Below, piece after piece: positions 24,871-33,715 of a DNA stretch of 64,000 nucleotides (its first letter is position 1; each line of letters opens with the position of its first letter). The position numbers were made by a program, and so were the translations under genes. The stretch is from Bacteroidales bacterium (GTDB lineage Bacteria; Bacteroidota; Bacteroidia; Bacteroidales; Lentimicrobiaceae), in assembly GCA_016709025.1 (NCBI GenBank), contig JADJEQ010000011.1, positions 224,084-288,083 of the forward strand. The letters are read 5' to 3'. Under the pieces are notes generated by a model that searched no databases, had not been told where the DNA came from, and saw only the letters and a list, made by a program, of their open reading frames with translations.

Positions 24871-27696
24871 ATGAATATCGACCCAAAAGTAATTCCAAGC
24901 CCTGAAAATTCAATTATTATCAAAGGGGCCAGAGTCCACAATCTTAAAAATATATCGCTTGCCATACCCCGCAACCGTTTTGTGGTTATCACCGGCCTAT
25001 CCGGGTCGGGCAAATCATCACTAGCATTTGATACACTGTATGCCGAAGGTCAGCGCCGTTATGTAGAAAGCCTGAGTGCCTACGCGAGGCAGTTTCTCGG
25101 CCGGATGAGCAAACCTGAGGTTGAGTACATCAAAGGCATTTCTCCTGCAATAGCCATTGAACAAAAGGTAAATTCAAGGAATCCGCGCTCCACAGTTGGT
25201 ACCTCCACAGAGATTTACGAATACATTAAATTACTATATGCCCGCATAGGTAAAACCTATTCTCCTGTTTCGGGCACCCTGGTGAAGCGTGATTCGGTTA
25301 CCGATGTCTGCGATTATCTTATCGGCCTTCCTGAAGAATCAAGGGCGACCATTCTGTGCAGATTGCTTATAAAGCACAACCGCTCTTTGCAATCGCAGTT
25401 AACGATTCTGAATCAGCAAGGGTTCAGCCGGGTGATGAAAAATGATGAAATTTTCAGGATTGATGAACTCATCAAACATCCGGCCGATGAAACAGCAGAA
25501 TACTACCTGGTGGTCGACCGTGTTACTATAAGAAAGGAGGATGAGGATCTTTTGTCACGCCTGGCCGATTCGGTGCAAACTTCATTTTATGAAGGAGAGG
25601 GCGAATGTATATGCGAAACAGAAACCGCTGGCCGGTCCGAAAAGCGTATTTTTTCAAATCGGTTCGAATCAGATGGAATTACTTTTGAAGAGCCATCCGT
25701 AAACCTTTTCACCTTCAACAACCCATATGGCGCTTGTAAAACCTGTGAGGGATTTGGTAGCATCATCGGAATAGATGAAGACCTCGTGATCCCCAATAAA
25801 AGTCTTTCGGTGTACGAAGATGCCATTGCCTGCTGGAAAGGTGAAAAACTAAGTGAATGGAAAGACGAACTGGTTAACAGTGCATACAAATTTGGATTTC
25901 CTGTCCATAAACCCTGGTATGAACTTACCGTTGAGCAACGCAAACTCGTTTGGGATGGGAATCAATACTTTGGCGGAATAAAAGCATTTTTCAAGTTTGT
26001 TGAGGAACAGACTTATAAAATTCAGTATCGTGTTATATTATCAAGGTACCGGGGCAAAACAGGGTGCCCTGACTGCAATGGCACCCGGCTGCGAAAGGAT
26101 GCCAACTATGTAAAAATTGGCGGATTGTCGGTGAGCGAACTGGTTCTGAAACCAGTGGATGAGTCCCTCGGTTTTTTCAAAGCACTAGAGCTCAACGAAC
26201 ACGATCAGGCTGTGTCCAAACGTTTACTTGTTGAAATAACCAACCGATTAAAGTTCCTGTGCGATGTCGGGCTAGGCTACCTGAACTTAAACAGGCTCTC
26301 ATCAAGTCTTTCGGGAGGTGAATCGCAGCGCATCAACCTGGCCACTTCGCTGGGGAGCAGCCTGGTAGGATCGATGTATATACTCGATGAACCCAGTATT
26401 GGACTTCATCCCCGCGATACCCACCGGTTAATTGATGTGTTGCAGGCCCTGAAAAAACTGGGTAACTCTGTCATCGTGGTTGAGCACGACGAGGAGATTA
26501 TGCGTTCTTCAGATCATATCATTGATATCGGTCCGCTTGCCGGAGAAAATGGAGGTGAAATCATGTTTGAAGGCACCTTTGATGAACTTACACAGGAAAC
26601 TGACAGCCTCACCGCCGGATACCTGACCAACAGGCTGAGGATAGAAGTGCCTCATCAAAGACGGAAATGGAGAGATTCAATCGAACTCTCCGGAGTAAGG
26701 GAAAATAACCTGCAGGGAATCAATGTAAAATTTCCGCTGAATGTGCTGGTTGCCGTAACAGGGGTGAGTGGTTCCGGAAAAACTTCCCTGGTAAAACGGG
26801 TACTTTATCCTACCCTCAAGAAAATATACGGCGGCTACGGTGAGCGAACCGGCCGATACGATAAACTGTCGGGCGATTATATCAGAATAGCTGAAGTTGA
26901 GATGGTTGACCAAAACCCCATCGGAAGGTCAACCCGCTCGAATCCGGCTACTTACGTGAAAGCTTACGACGATATCAGGGCATTGTTTGCCGATCAGGCA
27001 CTTGCAAAAACAAGGGGTTACAAACCCGGGTATTTCTCCTTCAATGTTGAAGGTGGCCGCTGTGAAGAGTGCGAAGGCGAAGGTATGGTGCAAATAGGAA
27101 TGCAGTTTATGGCAGATATACACCTAACCTGCGAGAGTTGCAAAGGAAAAAGATTCAAAGAGGAAGTACTCGATGTTAATTATAACGGAAAAAGCATAGC
27201 CGACATCCTTGACCTTACCATTGATCAGGCAATCGCATTTTTCAGCGAACAAATCAAAGGGAACAATACAGAAAACAGGATAGTTGCAAAACTGCAACCC
27301 CTTGCCGATACAGGCCTTGGCTACCTCCGCATGGGTCAGTCTTCCGACACCCTCAGCGGTGGTGAAGCGCAACGTATAAAACTGGCCAGCTTCCTTATAA
27401 AAGGGACCGCCGAAAAACCAACCCTTTTTATCTTCGATGAGCCTACGACGGGTCTCCACTTCCACGACATCAACAAACTGCTCGGCTCTTTCAACGCATT
27501 GATTTCCAAAGGACACAGTATCATCGTAATTGAGCATAACATGGATGTCATCAAATGCTGCGACTGGGTGATTGACCTTGGACCCGAAGGCGGAAACGAG
27601 GGTGGATTCGTTGTTTTTGAAGGCACTCCGGAGGATCTTGCCAATGAAAAGAACTCATATACAGGGTTGTTTCTGAAGGATAAACTAAACCAGTAA
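24871..27696 (+). CDS. uvrA: Excinuclease ABC subunit A
   Basis: A 941-residue UvrA, the DNA damage recognition ATPase of nucleotide excision repair. The N-terminal ABC module has Walker A GLSGSGKSS (about 42-50), the UvrB-binding/insertion region with YARQFLGRM and NPRSTVGTSTEIYEY, and the first zinc-finger cysteines (CKTCEGFG; CPDCNGTRL). Its signature is LSGGESQRINLA and its Walker B is YILDEPSIGLHPRD. The second module has GVSGSGKTSL, a zinc finger CEECEGEG...CESCKGKRF, the signature LSGGEAQRIKLA and FIFDEPTTGLH. The frame is open from 24760, but MNIDPKVIP at 24871 gives the standard length (E. coli UvrA has 940 residues). No other uvr gene is adjacent. Confidence 0.95.
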   Translation: MNIDPKVIPSPENSIIIKGARVHNLKNISLAIPRNRFVVITGLSGSGKSSLAFDTLYAEGQRRYVESLSAYARQFLGRMSKPEVEYIKGISPAIAIEQKVNSRNPRSTVGTSTEIYEYIKLLYARIGKTYSPVSGTLVKRDSVTDVCDYLIGLPEESRATILCRLLIKHNRSLQSQLTILNQQGFSRVMKNDEIFRIDELIKHPADETAEYYLVVDRVTIRKEDEDLLSRLADSVQTSFYEGEGECICETETAGRSEKRIFSNRFESDGITFEEPSVNLFTFNNPYGACKTCEGFGSIIGIDEDLVIPNKSLSVYEDAIACWKGEKLSEWKDELVNSAYKFGFPVHKPWYELTVEQRKLVWDGNQYFGGIKAFFKFVEEQTYKIQYRVILSRYRGKTGCPDCNGTRLRKDANYVKIGGLSVSELVLKPVDESLGFFKALELNEHDQAVSKRLLVEITNRLKFLCDVGLGYLNLNRLSSSLSGGESQRINLATSLGSSLVGSMYILDEPSIGLHPRDTHRLIDVLQALKKLGNSVIVVEHDEEIMRSSDHIIDIGPLAGENGGEIMFEGTFDELTQETDSLTAGYLTNRLRIEVPHQRRKWRDSIELSGVRENNLQGINVKFPLNVLVAVTGVSGSGKTSLVKRVLYPTLKKIYGGYGERTGRYDKLSGDYIRIAEVEMVDQNPIGRSTRSNPATYVKAYDDIRALFADQALAKTRGYKPGYFSFNVEGGRCEECEGEGMVQIGMQFMADIHLTCESCKGKRFKEEVLDVNYNGKSIADILDLTIDQAIAFFSEQIKGNNTENRIVAKLQPLADTGLGYLRMGQSSDTLSGGEAQRIKLASFLIKGTAEKPTLFIFDEPTTGLHFHDINKLLGSFNALISKGHSIIVIEHNMDVIKCCDWVIDLGPEGGNEGGFVVFEGTPEDLANEKNSYTGLFLKDKLNQ

Positions 27697-28030
27697 GCCC
27701 ATAGAGGATGCATTGCTCAGTTGATTGGGGGTAACAGAAAATACTACTGGAATATTGGAAAAGTGGAAGAATGGAATGATGGAAATTAGCAAACCAGCCT
27801 GCCGGCTGGCAGGTTAGCAGATTGGCTGATTAGCAAATGGAATAACTGAACGATGGAAGGATGGAAATAAGTAATTCTGAAACTGGGCTTAGATAATTTT
27901 GCTAATCCCATTCCGTAAATTTACAAGATTATGTCGAACAGTCGCCACCTTTAATTCTGAAATTCCGAAATTCTGGAACCCCGCCTGACCGACATAAATT
28001 TTGCTTAATTGCAGTCAATCGGGCAGGCCT
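27697..28030. other. Repeat-rich intergenic region after uvrA
   Basis: No gene is supported here. The sequence is built from short words (GGAATGATGGAAATTAGC, GATTGGCTGATTAGCAAATGG) with overlapping GC hairpins CCAGCC/GGCTGG and CCTGCC/GGCAGG (27794-27813). A 47-bp element at about 27983-28029, bounded by near-perfect inverted repeats GCCTGACCGA/TCGGGCAGGC, interrupts the start of the octamer array. A minus-strand frame through this region is a by-product of the repeats. Confidence 0.55.
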
Positions 28031-28245
28031 GAAACCCTGAGACCCTTGAACCCTGAAACCCTGAAACCCTGAAACCCTCGAACTCTTGAACTCTTGAACT
28101 TTTGAACCTTTGAACATTAGAACTTTTGAATCCTGCACCCCTGTAACTCTAAACCCTGAAACTCTGAAACCCTGAAACTCTGAAACCCTGAAACCCTGAA
28201 ATTCTGTAACCCTGAAATTCTTGAACCCTGAAACCCTAAAACCCA
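28031..28245. repeat. Degenerate octanucleotide tandem array (GAAACCCT type)
   Basis: About 27 head-to-tail units of 8 bp: GAAACCCT is the commonest form, with variants TGAACTCT, TGAACTTT, GAAACTCT and GAAATTCT. The register is kept for some 215 bp, with one 7-bp unit. The array ends 1 bp before the ATG of the glutamine amidotransferase gene. Copy number may vary by slippage. Confidence 0.85.
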
Positions 28246-28246
28246 A

Positions 28247-28936
28247 ATGAAAATACTGATTTTCAAGCATATACATGATGAACCTGCCGGACATACAGAA
28301 GAGTGGGCTCAGGAAAGGGGGCACAGTTTTTCTTACCATTTCGGGGATCAGCACAATGTGTTGAATTCTCTTCCTGAATTTGATCTCCTGATTATTATGG
28401 GGGGCCTGATGGGTGCTTATGAAGAGGAAACCTACCCCTGGTTGAAAACTGAAAAAAGACTGATCCGTGAAGCAATTGACAGTGGGAAAAAGGTACTTGG
28501 GATTTGTCTGGGTGCTCAGTTGATTGCCTCTGCTTTGGGCGCAAGGGTATATAAAAACGATCATGCTGAAATCGGGTTTCACCATGTAAAGCCTGTAAAA
28601 GACAGTCAATCAGCCTTGTTTGCTTCAGGAAAAGAACATAGCTTTTTCCAGTGGCATGGCGATACATTTGAATTACCCGAGGGCGCCTGCCACATTGCAA
28701 CCTCTTCACAGGTTAAAAACCAGGCTTTTTCATACGGAAACAATGTTACGGCGCTTCAGTTCCACCCCGAGATGGACAGCCAGATTATTGAAGGATTATT
28801 AAAAAGATCGTACGATTCTGAAGCGGCTTCTCCCTGGAAACAAAGTGTAAACTCTATAAAGGAGCAACTTCAACTGGTCGGTAATGGTCGTTCAATGCTC
28901 TTCAGATTGCTTGATGAAATGACTTCAACACTTTGA
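28247..28936 (+). CDS. Class I glutamine amidotransferase (GMP synthase-like)
   Basis: A 229-residue stand-alone class I amidotransferase. The nucleophile elbow is VLGICLGAQLIA (Cys87), with the catalytic His173 and Glu175 in ALQFHPEM. An early MGGLMGAYEEETYPWL and a substrate-side histidine loop (FQWHGDTFELPEG) are typical of the GuaA-like branch that includes YLR126c/GATase1-like proteins. It hydrolyses glutamine or a gamma-glutamyl compound; no synthetase partner is adjacent, so the acceptor is unknown. The gene starts directly at the end of an octanucleotide repeat array, leaving no ordinary leader. Confidence 0.85.
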   Translation: MKILIFKHIHDEPAGHTEEWAQERGHSFSYHFGDQHNVLNSLPEFDLLIIMGGLMGAYEEETYPWLKTEKRLIREAIDSGKKVLGICLGAQLIASALGARVYKNDHAEIGFHHVKPVKDSQSALFASGKEHSFFQWHGDTFELPEGACHIATSSQVKNQAFSYGNNVTALQFHPEMDSQIIEGLLKRSYDSEAASPWKQSVNSIKEQLQLVGNGRSMLFRLLDEMTSTL

Positions 28937-29157
28937 TCTTAATTTATTTGTGAGCATCTCAGCCGGAGATAGAATATTTCTTGTAAATTCACACCGGTAT
29001 TATTACATTTACCGGAAATTGACATTAAATGAATGCACACTGGAATTAATGCAGAAATAATGTTATTTGCGTTAAACAGCAAAATGATTTTTTAGTAATT
29101 TAGTCCTTTCTAAGCACGCGAAATGCGCGATTAGGCTGGTTATCATAATTTATTTCT

Positions 29158-30852
29158 ATGGAAAACAAGTTGTCACAGGACGAATCCGGGAAAACACTTC
29201 AACAACTAATCAATGAAAATCAGGCACTTAAGGAAACCGTAGCACGGCTAAACCACCTGAGTTCTCAGGAAGAAGATCTGATAAAGGCCAAAGAAGAAGC
29301 TGAACGCGAAAACAGAATGAAGTCTGATTTTCTGGCCATGATGAGCCATGAGATCAGGACACCAATGAACGGTGTTATCGGTATGACCAGTCTTCTGCTG
29401 GATACGAGCCTTACCGTTGAACAAAAGAATTATGTAGAAACCCTGAGATTGAGTGCCGACAATCTGATGACAATCATCAATGATATTCTTGACTTCTCCA
29501 AGATTGAATCAGGGAAAATGACACTTGAGGAAGCTCCTTTTGAGCTTCGCAATTGTATAGAAGATGCACTCGATATTTTTGCCCAGAAAGCCATCGAAAA
29601 AGGGCTCGACCTGCTTTACCTCATTCAACCCGATGTTTCACCATTCCTTATCGGAGACATCACCCGCCTGCGTCAGGTGCTTATCAACCTGATTAACAAT
29701 GCAATAAAATTTACTGAAGAAGGCGAAATATTTATTTCAATTGATAAGGTAACTGAAACTGAAGGCCACCAGGAATTACAGTTTTCTGTAAGAGACAGTG
29801 GAATCGGAATTTCAAAAGATAAAATCGGAATCCTGTTTGAAGCCTTTACCCAGGCCGACAGCTCAACAACCCGTCGCTACGGTGGAACCGGCCTCGGCCT
29901 TGCTATTGCAAAGCACCTGGTTGAACTGATGGGCGGACGTATCTGGGTTGAGAGCACTTTAGGTAAAGGATCAACCTTCAATTTCACCATTAAACTGCGC
30001 ACTTCCGGAATCGGCAAGACTAAACTATATGTTCGCGGGCAGATCCCTGAACTCAAGAGCAGCCGGGTACTGATCGTTGATGACAACGAAACCAACAGGC
30101 ATATCTTTACATTACAGTTCGAATCATGGGGCATGATCCCCATCACAGCCAAATCGGGTCCCGAAGCACTCGCAGTTATTGAGGAAGACGATGAACCATT
30201 CGACCTTGCTGTGATTGATATGCAGATGCCGACCATGGACGGACTAGAACTTGGCAGGGCCATCAAGGCGCTTCCTTTCAAGGGGGACGTTCCGATGATC
30301 ATGCTCACTTCCCTCGGCAAGATCGCAAAACTACCTGCTGAAATCTTTGATTCGCAGCTTTCGAAACCAATCAAACTGGCCGAACTTTTTGAAGAAGTAC
30401 TCAGGGTAATTGCTGAATCACGCAGCAAGCGCAGCAACCTGGCCGACCACAACATCGACAAGAATCTTTCAGCCAAATTACCAATGCGTATTCTGCTGGC
30501 TGAAGATAACATCACCAACCAGGACCTGGTAATCACCCTTCTGAGTAAGATGGGCTATAAGATCGACGCTGTCGAAAACGGCCGCAAGGTGCTAGAAATG
30601 CTGGATCGCAAAAAATATGATATAATTCTGATGGATATTCAGATGCCGGTGATGAATGGGATGGAAGCCACTAAAATTATCTGTGAAAAATTCCCAGAAC
30701 ACGACCGGCCCAAGATCATCGCCATCACCGCCAACGCCATGCCCGGCGACCGCGAACGCTACCTGAATGCAGGTATGGTCGACTACCTGCCAAAACCCAT
30801 CAAGTTTAAGGATGTGCAGTCGGTACTTATCAAGTGGGGTAAGAAGAAATAA
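29158..30852 (+). CDS. Soluble hybrid histidine kinase with two receiver domains
   Basis: A 564-residue cytoplasmic sensor kinase with no membrane helix. An N-terminal coiled coil (about 10-58) leads into HisKA with His64 in MMSHEIRTPMNGVIG. The HATPase domain (about 165-280) has NAIKFTEEG, DSGIGISKD and YGGTGLGLAI. A first receiver (about 303-415) has VDDNE and a phosphoacceptor in DMQMPTMDG. A second receiver (about 440-560) has LAEDN and MDIQMPVMNG. No PAS, GAF or Hpt domain is present, so the signal input and the final target are unknown. The gene stands alone and is closed by a clear terminator. Confidence 0.9.
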   Translation: MENKLSQDESGKTLQQLINENQALKETVARLNHLSSQEEDLIKAKEEAERENRMKSDFLAMMSHEIRTPMNGVIGMTSLLLDTSLTVEQKNYVETLRLSADNLMTIINDILDFSKIESGKMTLEEAPFELRNCIEDALDIFAQKAIEKGLDLLYLIQPDVSPFLIGDITRLRQVLINLINNAIKFTEEGEIFISIDKVTETEGHQELQFSVRDSGIGISKDKIGILFEAFTQADSSTTRRYGGTGLGLAIAKHLVELMGGRIWVESTLGKGSTFNFTIKLRTSGIGKTKLYVRGQIPELKSSRVLIVDDNETNRHIFTLQFESWGMIPITAKSGPEALAVIEEDDEPFDLAVIDMQMPTMDGLELGRAIKALPFKGDVPMIMLTSLGKIAKLPAEIFDSQLSKPIKLAELFEEVLRVIAESRSKRSNLADHNIDKNLSAKLPMRILLAEDNITNQDLVITLLSKMGYKIDAVENGRKVLEMLDRKKYDIILMDIQMPVMNGMEATKIICEKFPEHDRPKIIAITANAMPGDRERYLNAGMVDYLPKPIKFKDVQSVLIKWGKKK

Positions 30853-30872
30853 CATCAACCTGTTATAATAGT

Positions 30873-30899
30873 AAAAGCCCGGATTCCCGGGCTTTTTTT
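30873..30899 (+). terminator. Rho-independent terminator of the hybrid kinase gene
   Basis: AAAAGCCCGG and CCGGGCTTTT pair perfectly over 10 bp around the loop ATTC, followed by more T. It lies 21 bp after the stop codon. Confidence 0.9.
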
Positions 30900-31096
30900 A
30901 TTTTGCAATATGATAAGCCTTAAGCCAGCTGACTTTGCAAACTTCCGGTCTTGTTTGGCTTTGCCAGCTCGCTCTTACTTCAAGTGCACCATGTACCTGG
31001 GAAAACTCCTAAAATAACATACTCAGCTTACAAAATATATCATCAAGTAAATTCCAACACCTTTATTTACAACACTCTATAAAAATTAAATTTTCA

Positions 31097-31117
31097 AGTG
31101 TTGCATTATTCAACACT
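31097..31117. promoter_or_regulatory. Candidate activator-binding dyad (7-7-7)
   Basis: AGTGTTG, seven bases, then CAACACT: a perfect inverted repeat. Another CAACACT half-site is at 31070-31076 and a CAACAC at 31055-31060. The dyad centre is about 174 bp upstream of the -24 GG of the sigma-54-like promoter, a usual distance for NtrC-type enhancers. Binding by the regulator encoded at 38498-39838 is inference. Confidence 0.5.
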
Positions 31118-31279
31118 GTATAGATTTTATACAACCTTACCATAACCATTGATTAACAGCTATATACAACATCCTCAATAAATTAGTGTTTAATTATTCA
31201 ACAGTAGTCGGACCAGGTTTAGATAAACAATGAATTGTAATATTCATATAAACAGGCAATTACAATCATTTTTTCAGCA

Positions 31280-31295
31280 TGGCACTGTTATTGAA
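31280..31295 (+). promoter_or_regulatory. Candidate sigma-54 (-24/-12) promoter
   Basis: TGGCAC, five bases, then TTGAA. The -24 element is exact, and the 11-bp spacing between the -24 and -12 guanines is canonical. The -12 element has A where C is usual (GA for GC). It lies 60 bp before the ATG at 31355. An NtrC-type activator is encoded in the same cluster. Confidence 0.5.
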
Positions 31296-31354
31296 AAGGC
31301 TGATGAAAATTTCAACTATACCTCCGTTTCGTAAAAGCATTAAAAAACCATATC

Positions 31355-33043
31355 ATGAAAAACATCACCTTTTTAATCTGCGGGCTGTCACTCCTACTTA
31401 TTGGTTATACAGCCACATGTAATACCAGCGCTGAGAATAATTCCGGAAACCAACCCGGTTCTGTTGCTGAAAACACATTGCAAATCAGGTGTACTCCTGA
31501 TTTAGTAAACCTTGCATCAACCTGGGCCAATGAATTTAGCAGGATAAATCCTGAAACTAAGATCAATGTTGTAGAAATTGCAGCTGATCAGGAAATTTCT
31601 GACAACTTTCTGAGCTTGATTTCCGATGAAGCTTCCACCGCCAAGACAGATGACTGGAAGATGGTCATTGGTCGTGAGCCATTAGTGCCGGTCATCAACG
31701 CACAAAATCCATTTCTGAAAGAACTGAACCTTCAGGGGATTTCGTTTGAAGCAATCGCAAAATTAATTACCAGTCAGCAAAGTCAGCACTGGGGAACACT
31801 GATCGAAGGCAAACCGGATGTAACTATCCACTTTTATGTAATTGACAACGCTGATGTAAAGTCAAGGCTGGGATTTTTCACAAAATCAGCTCAGGAGATT
31901 GGCAGCGGCATTATTCCGGTAACAGCAACCGAATTGATTTCAGCCGTAAAAAATGATGTCTATGCCATCGGATTTTGCAGGCTGTCGGATGTTCTGAATG
32001 CGAATCAGGATGGTTTAACGGAAAATATAGCATTCCTCCCTGTTGATAAGAACGGAAACGGCCGGCTCGACAGTTTTGAGAAAATATACGGAAGCCTGGA
32101 TGATTTTACCCGGGGTGCATGGCTCGGCAAATATCCTCAAGCCCTCCAGGGCAGAATTTATGCCACATCAACGACAAAACCGGAAGATAAAACCAAACTG
32201 GCATTTTTAACGTGGATACTGGATGATGGGCAGCAGTTTCTTAATTCAAATGGGTTTACTGAGTTGGCTATGAGCGAAAGCCAGGCCAATACCGAAGCCC
32301 TTCTCAATCCTGAGCTTATTCCGGCACAGCCTGAAGAATCTGATTCTGCAGGGATATGGCTGATCGTTATTGTATCAGTTGTGATTGTTGCATTCGCCAT
32401 GACCTATGTTATAAAGAATTTCAGAAATATCAGGTCGAAAGTTTCTGTTCCTGAAATCCAAATTACAAATTCTCTGAATGAAAAAGCCATTTTCGCTCCT
32501 AAAGGATTATACTTCGACAAAACGCACACATGGGCATTTATGGAAAAAGACGGCACTGTTAAGGTAGGTATTGATGATTTCCTGCAACATATTACAGGAA
32601 ACTTAACCCGGATTAATATGAAAGAACCGGGTGAGCTTGTCAGAAAAGGAGAAAAGGTAATGACCATTGTCAGGAAGGGCAAACAACTGAATATTTATTC
32701 CCCGGTTTCGGGCACTATTATGGAAAAAAACCAGTCACTTTTAGCTGATCCATCTTTATTAAATTCTTCTCCATACAGGGATGGATGGGTTTACATGATT
32801 GAACCTAAAAACTGGTTAAGGGAGATACAGTTCCTGTTCATGGCCGATAAGTATAAAGAATGGCTGAAAGATGAATTTTCGCGGCTGAAGGATTTCTTTG
32901 CTGCATCAGTAAAATCAAATACCGGCGTTTATGCTCATATCATTCTTCAGGATGGAGGCGAGTTAACCGACAATGTTCTGGCAGATCTCGAACCGGACGT
33001 ATGGGAAGATTTTCAGACGAAATTCATCGATACTTCAATATAG
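31355..33043 (+). CDS. PstS-like binding protein fused through a membrane helix to a GcvH-like domain
   Basis: A 562-residue fusion. The N-terminus is an export signal with a possible lipobox (GYTATC). Residues about 40-320 resemble a PstS-type solute-binding domain (LQIRCTPDLVNLASTWANEFSRINPE, AIGFCRLSDV, LAFLTWILDDGQQFLNSNGFTELAMSE) and contain an EF-hand-like loop, DKNGNGRLDSFE (231-242). A single membrane helix (about 334-354) is followed by KNFRNIRSK, placing the rest in the cytoplasm. Residues about 375-485 are GcvH-like (THTWAFMEKDGTVKVGIDDFLQHITG, YSPVSGTIMEKN, PYRDGWVYMIEP), but the position of the lipoyl lysine is glycine. A C-terminal segment with ILQDGGELTDNVL and VWEDFQ is shared with the protein at 35843. 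I infer a transmembrane sensor or scaffold for the adjacent HybAB-like genes. Confidence 0.8.
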   Translation: MKNITFLICGLSLLLIGYTATCNTSAENNSGNQPGSVAENTLQIRCTPDLVNLASTWANEFSRINPETKINVVEIAADQEISDNFLSLISDEASTAKTDDWKMVIGREPLVPVINAQNPFLKELNLQGISFEAIAKLITSQQSQHWGTLIEGKPDVTIHFYVIDNADVKSRLGFFTKSAQEIGSGIIPVTATELISAVKNDVYAIGFCRLSDVLNANQDGLTENIAFLPVDKNGNGRLDSFEKIYGSLDDFTRGAWLGKYPQALQGRIYATSTTKPEDKTKLAFLTWILDDGQQFLNSNGFTELAMSESQANTEALLNPELIPAQPEESDSAGIWLIVIVSVVIVAFAMTYVIKNFRNIRSKVSVPEIQITNSLNEKAIFAPKGLYFDKTHTWAFMEKDGTVKVGIDDFLQHITGNLTRINMKEPGELVRKGEKVMTIVRKGKQLNIYSPVSGTIMEKNQSLLADPSLLNSSPYRDGWVYMIEPKNWLREIQFLFMADKYKEWLKDEFSRLKDFFAASVKSNTGVYAHIILQDGGELTDNVLADLEPDVWEDFQTKFIDTSI

Positions 33044-33715
33044 CCCGCTTTCGGAAACCATTCTTTCAATTAAGGTACCAGGATTGAGGTTAAGAATGAC
33101 GAATGTAGAATGACGAATGTAGAATGTAGAATGAATTTTCGTTTTACGTTTTAAGATTGACGATTAAAAATTAATAAAAACATCCCTAAATATGATTTCA
33201 ACTCCCCTCATCCTTTAGGAGAGGGGTTTGGGGGTGAGGTAATACGAATGTAGAATGTTGAATATTGCATTTTGTTTTTGCCAACCGCTAACTGCCTATT
33301 ACCAAATAATTTACGAAGGAAGAAGGAAGAAGGAAGGCTTTGTTTTGCCAACTGCTAACTGCCTATTGCCAACTAATTTATGAATGACGAATGACGAATG
33401 TTGAATGTTGAATATTGCATTTTGTTTTTGCCAACTGCTAACTGCCTATTGCCAACTAATTTACGAATGACGAATGTTGAATGTAGAATATTGCATTTTG
33501 TTTTTGCCAACTGCTAACTGCCTATTGCCAACTAATTTATGACGAATGACGAATGTAGAATGTAGAATATTGCATTTTGTTTTTGCCAACTGCTAACTGC
33601 CTATTGCCAACTAATTCACGAATGACGAATGTAGAATCAGGTTGAGTGGGGCGAAAGGTATTTCACTGAATGCTTTAACAATCATAAGATGGGGACTAAC
33701 ATCTAAATTTCAGAT
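33044..33715. repeat. Repeat-filled spacer inside the cluster
   Basis: This 672-bp spacer holds no gene. Five copies of a 34-bp core GCCAACTGCTAACTGCCTAT... start at 33280, 33347, 33430, 33506 and 33585, with periods of 67-83 bp. Between them lie GAATGACGAATGTAGAATG words. At 33199-33239 there is a hairpin CCCCTC-TCCT/AGGA-GAGGGG followed by TTTGGGGGTGAGG, a motif seen widely between Bacteroidota genes. Spacers are repeats of each other, not unique, so this is not a CRISPR array. Confidence 0.8.

Larger units (their letters stand above)
30900..31354. other. Regulatory intergenic region upstream of the GcvH-like/HybAB cluster
   Basis: About 455 bp without a gene, strongly AT-rich. It carries repeated CAACAC half-sites (31055-31060, 31070-31076, 31097-31103 inverted, 31111-31117) and a sigma-54-like promoter at 31280-31295. 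The layout, with dyads 160-210 bp upstream of a -24/-12 element, is that of an enhancer-dependent promoter. Confidence 0.5.

Noticed and set aside
27929..28609. 226-residue minus-strand frame with repeats such as FRVSEFQGFRVSGF
   Set aside because: It is a translation of the octamer array and the antisense of the amidotransferase gene; no start signal or family resemblance.
33280..33618. Regular repeats resembling a CRISPR array
   Set aside because: The spacers are themselves repetitive and vary in length, repeats are imperfect and no cas gene is near.
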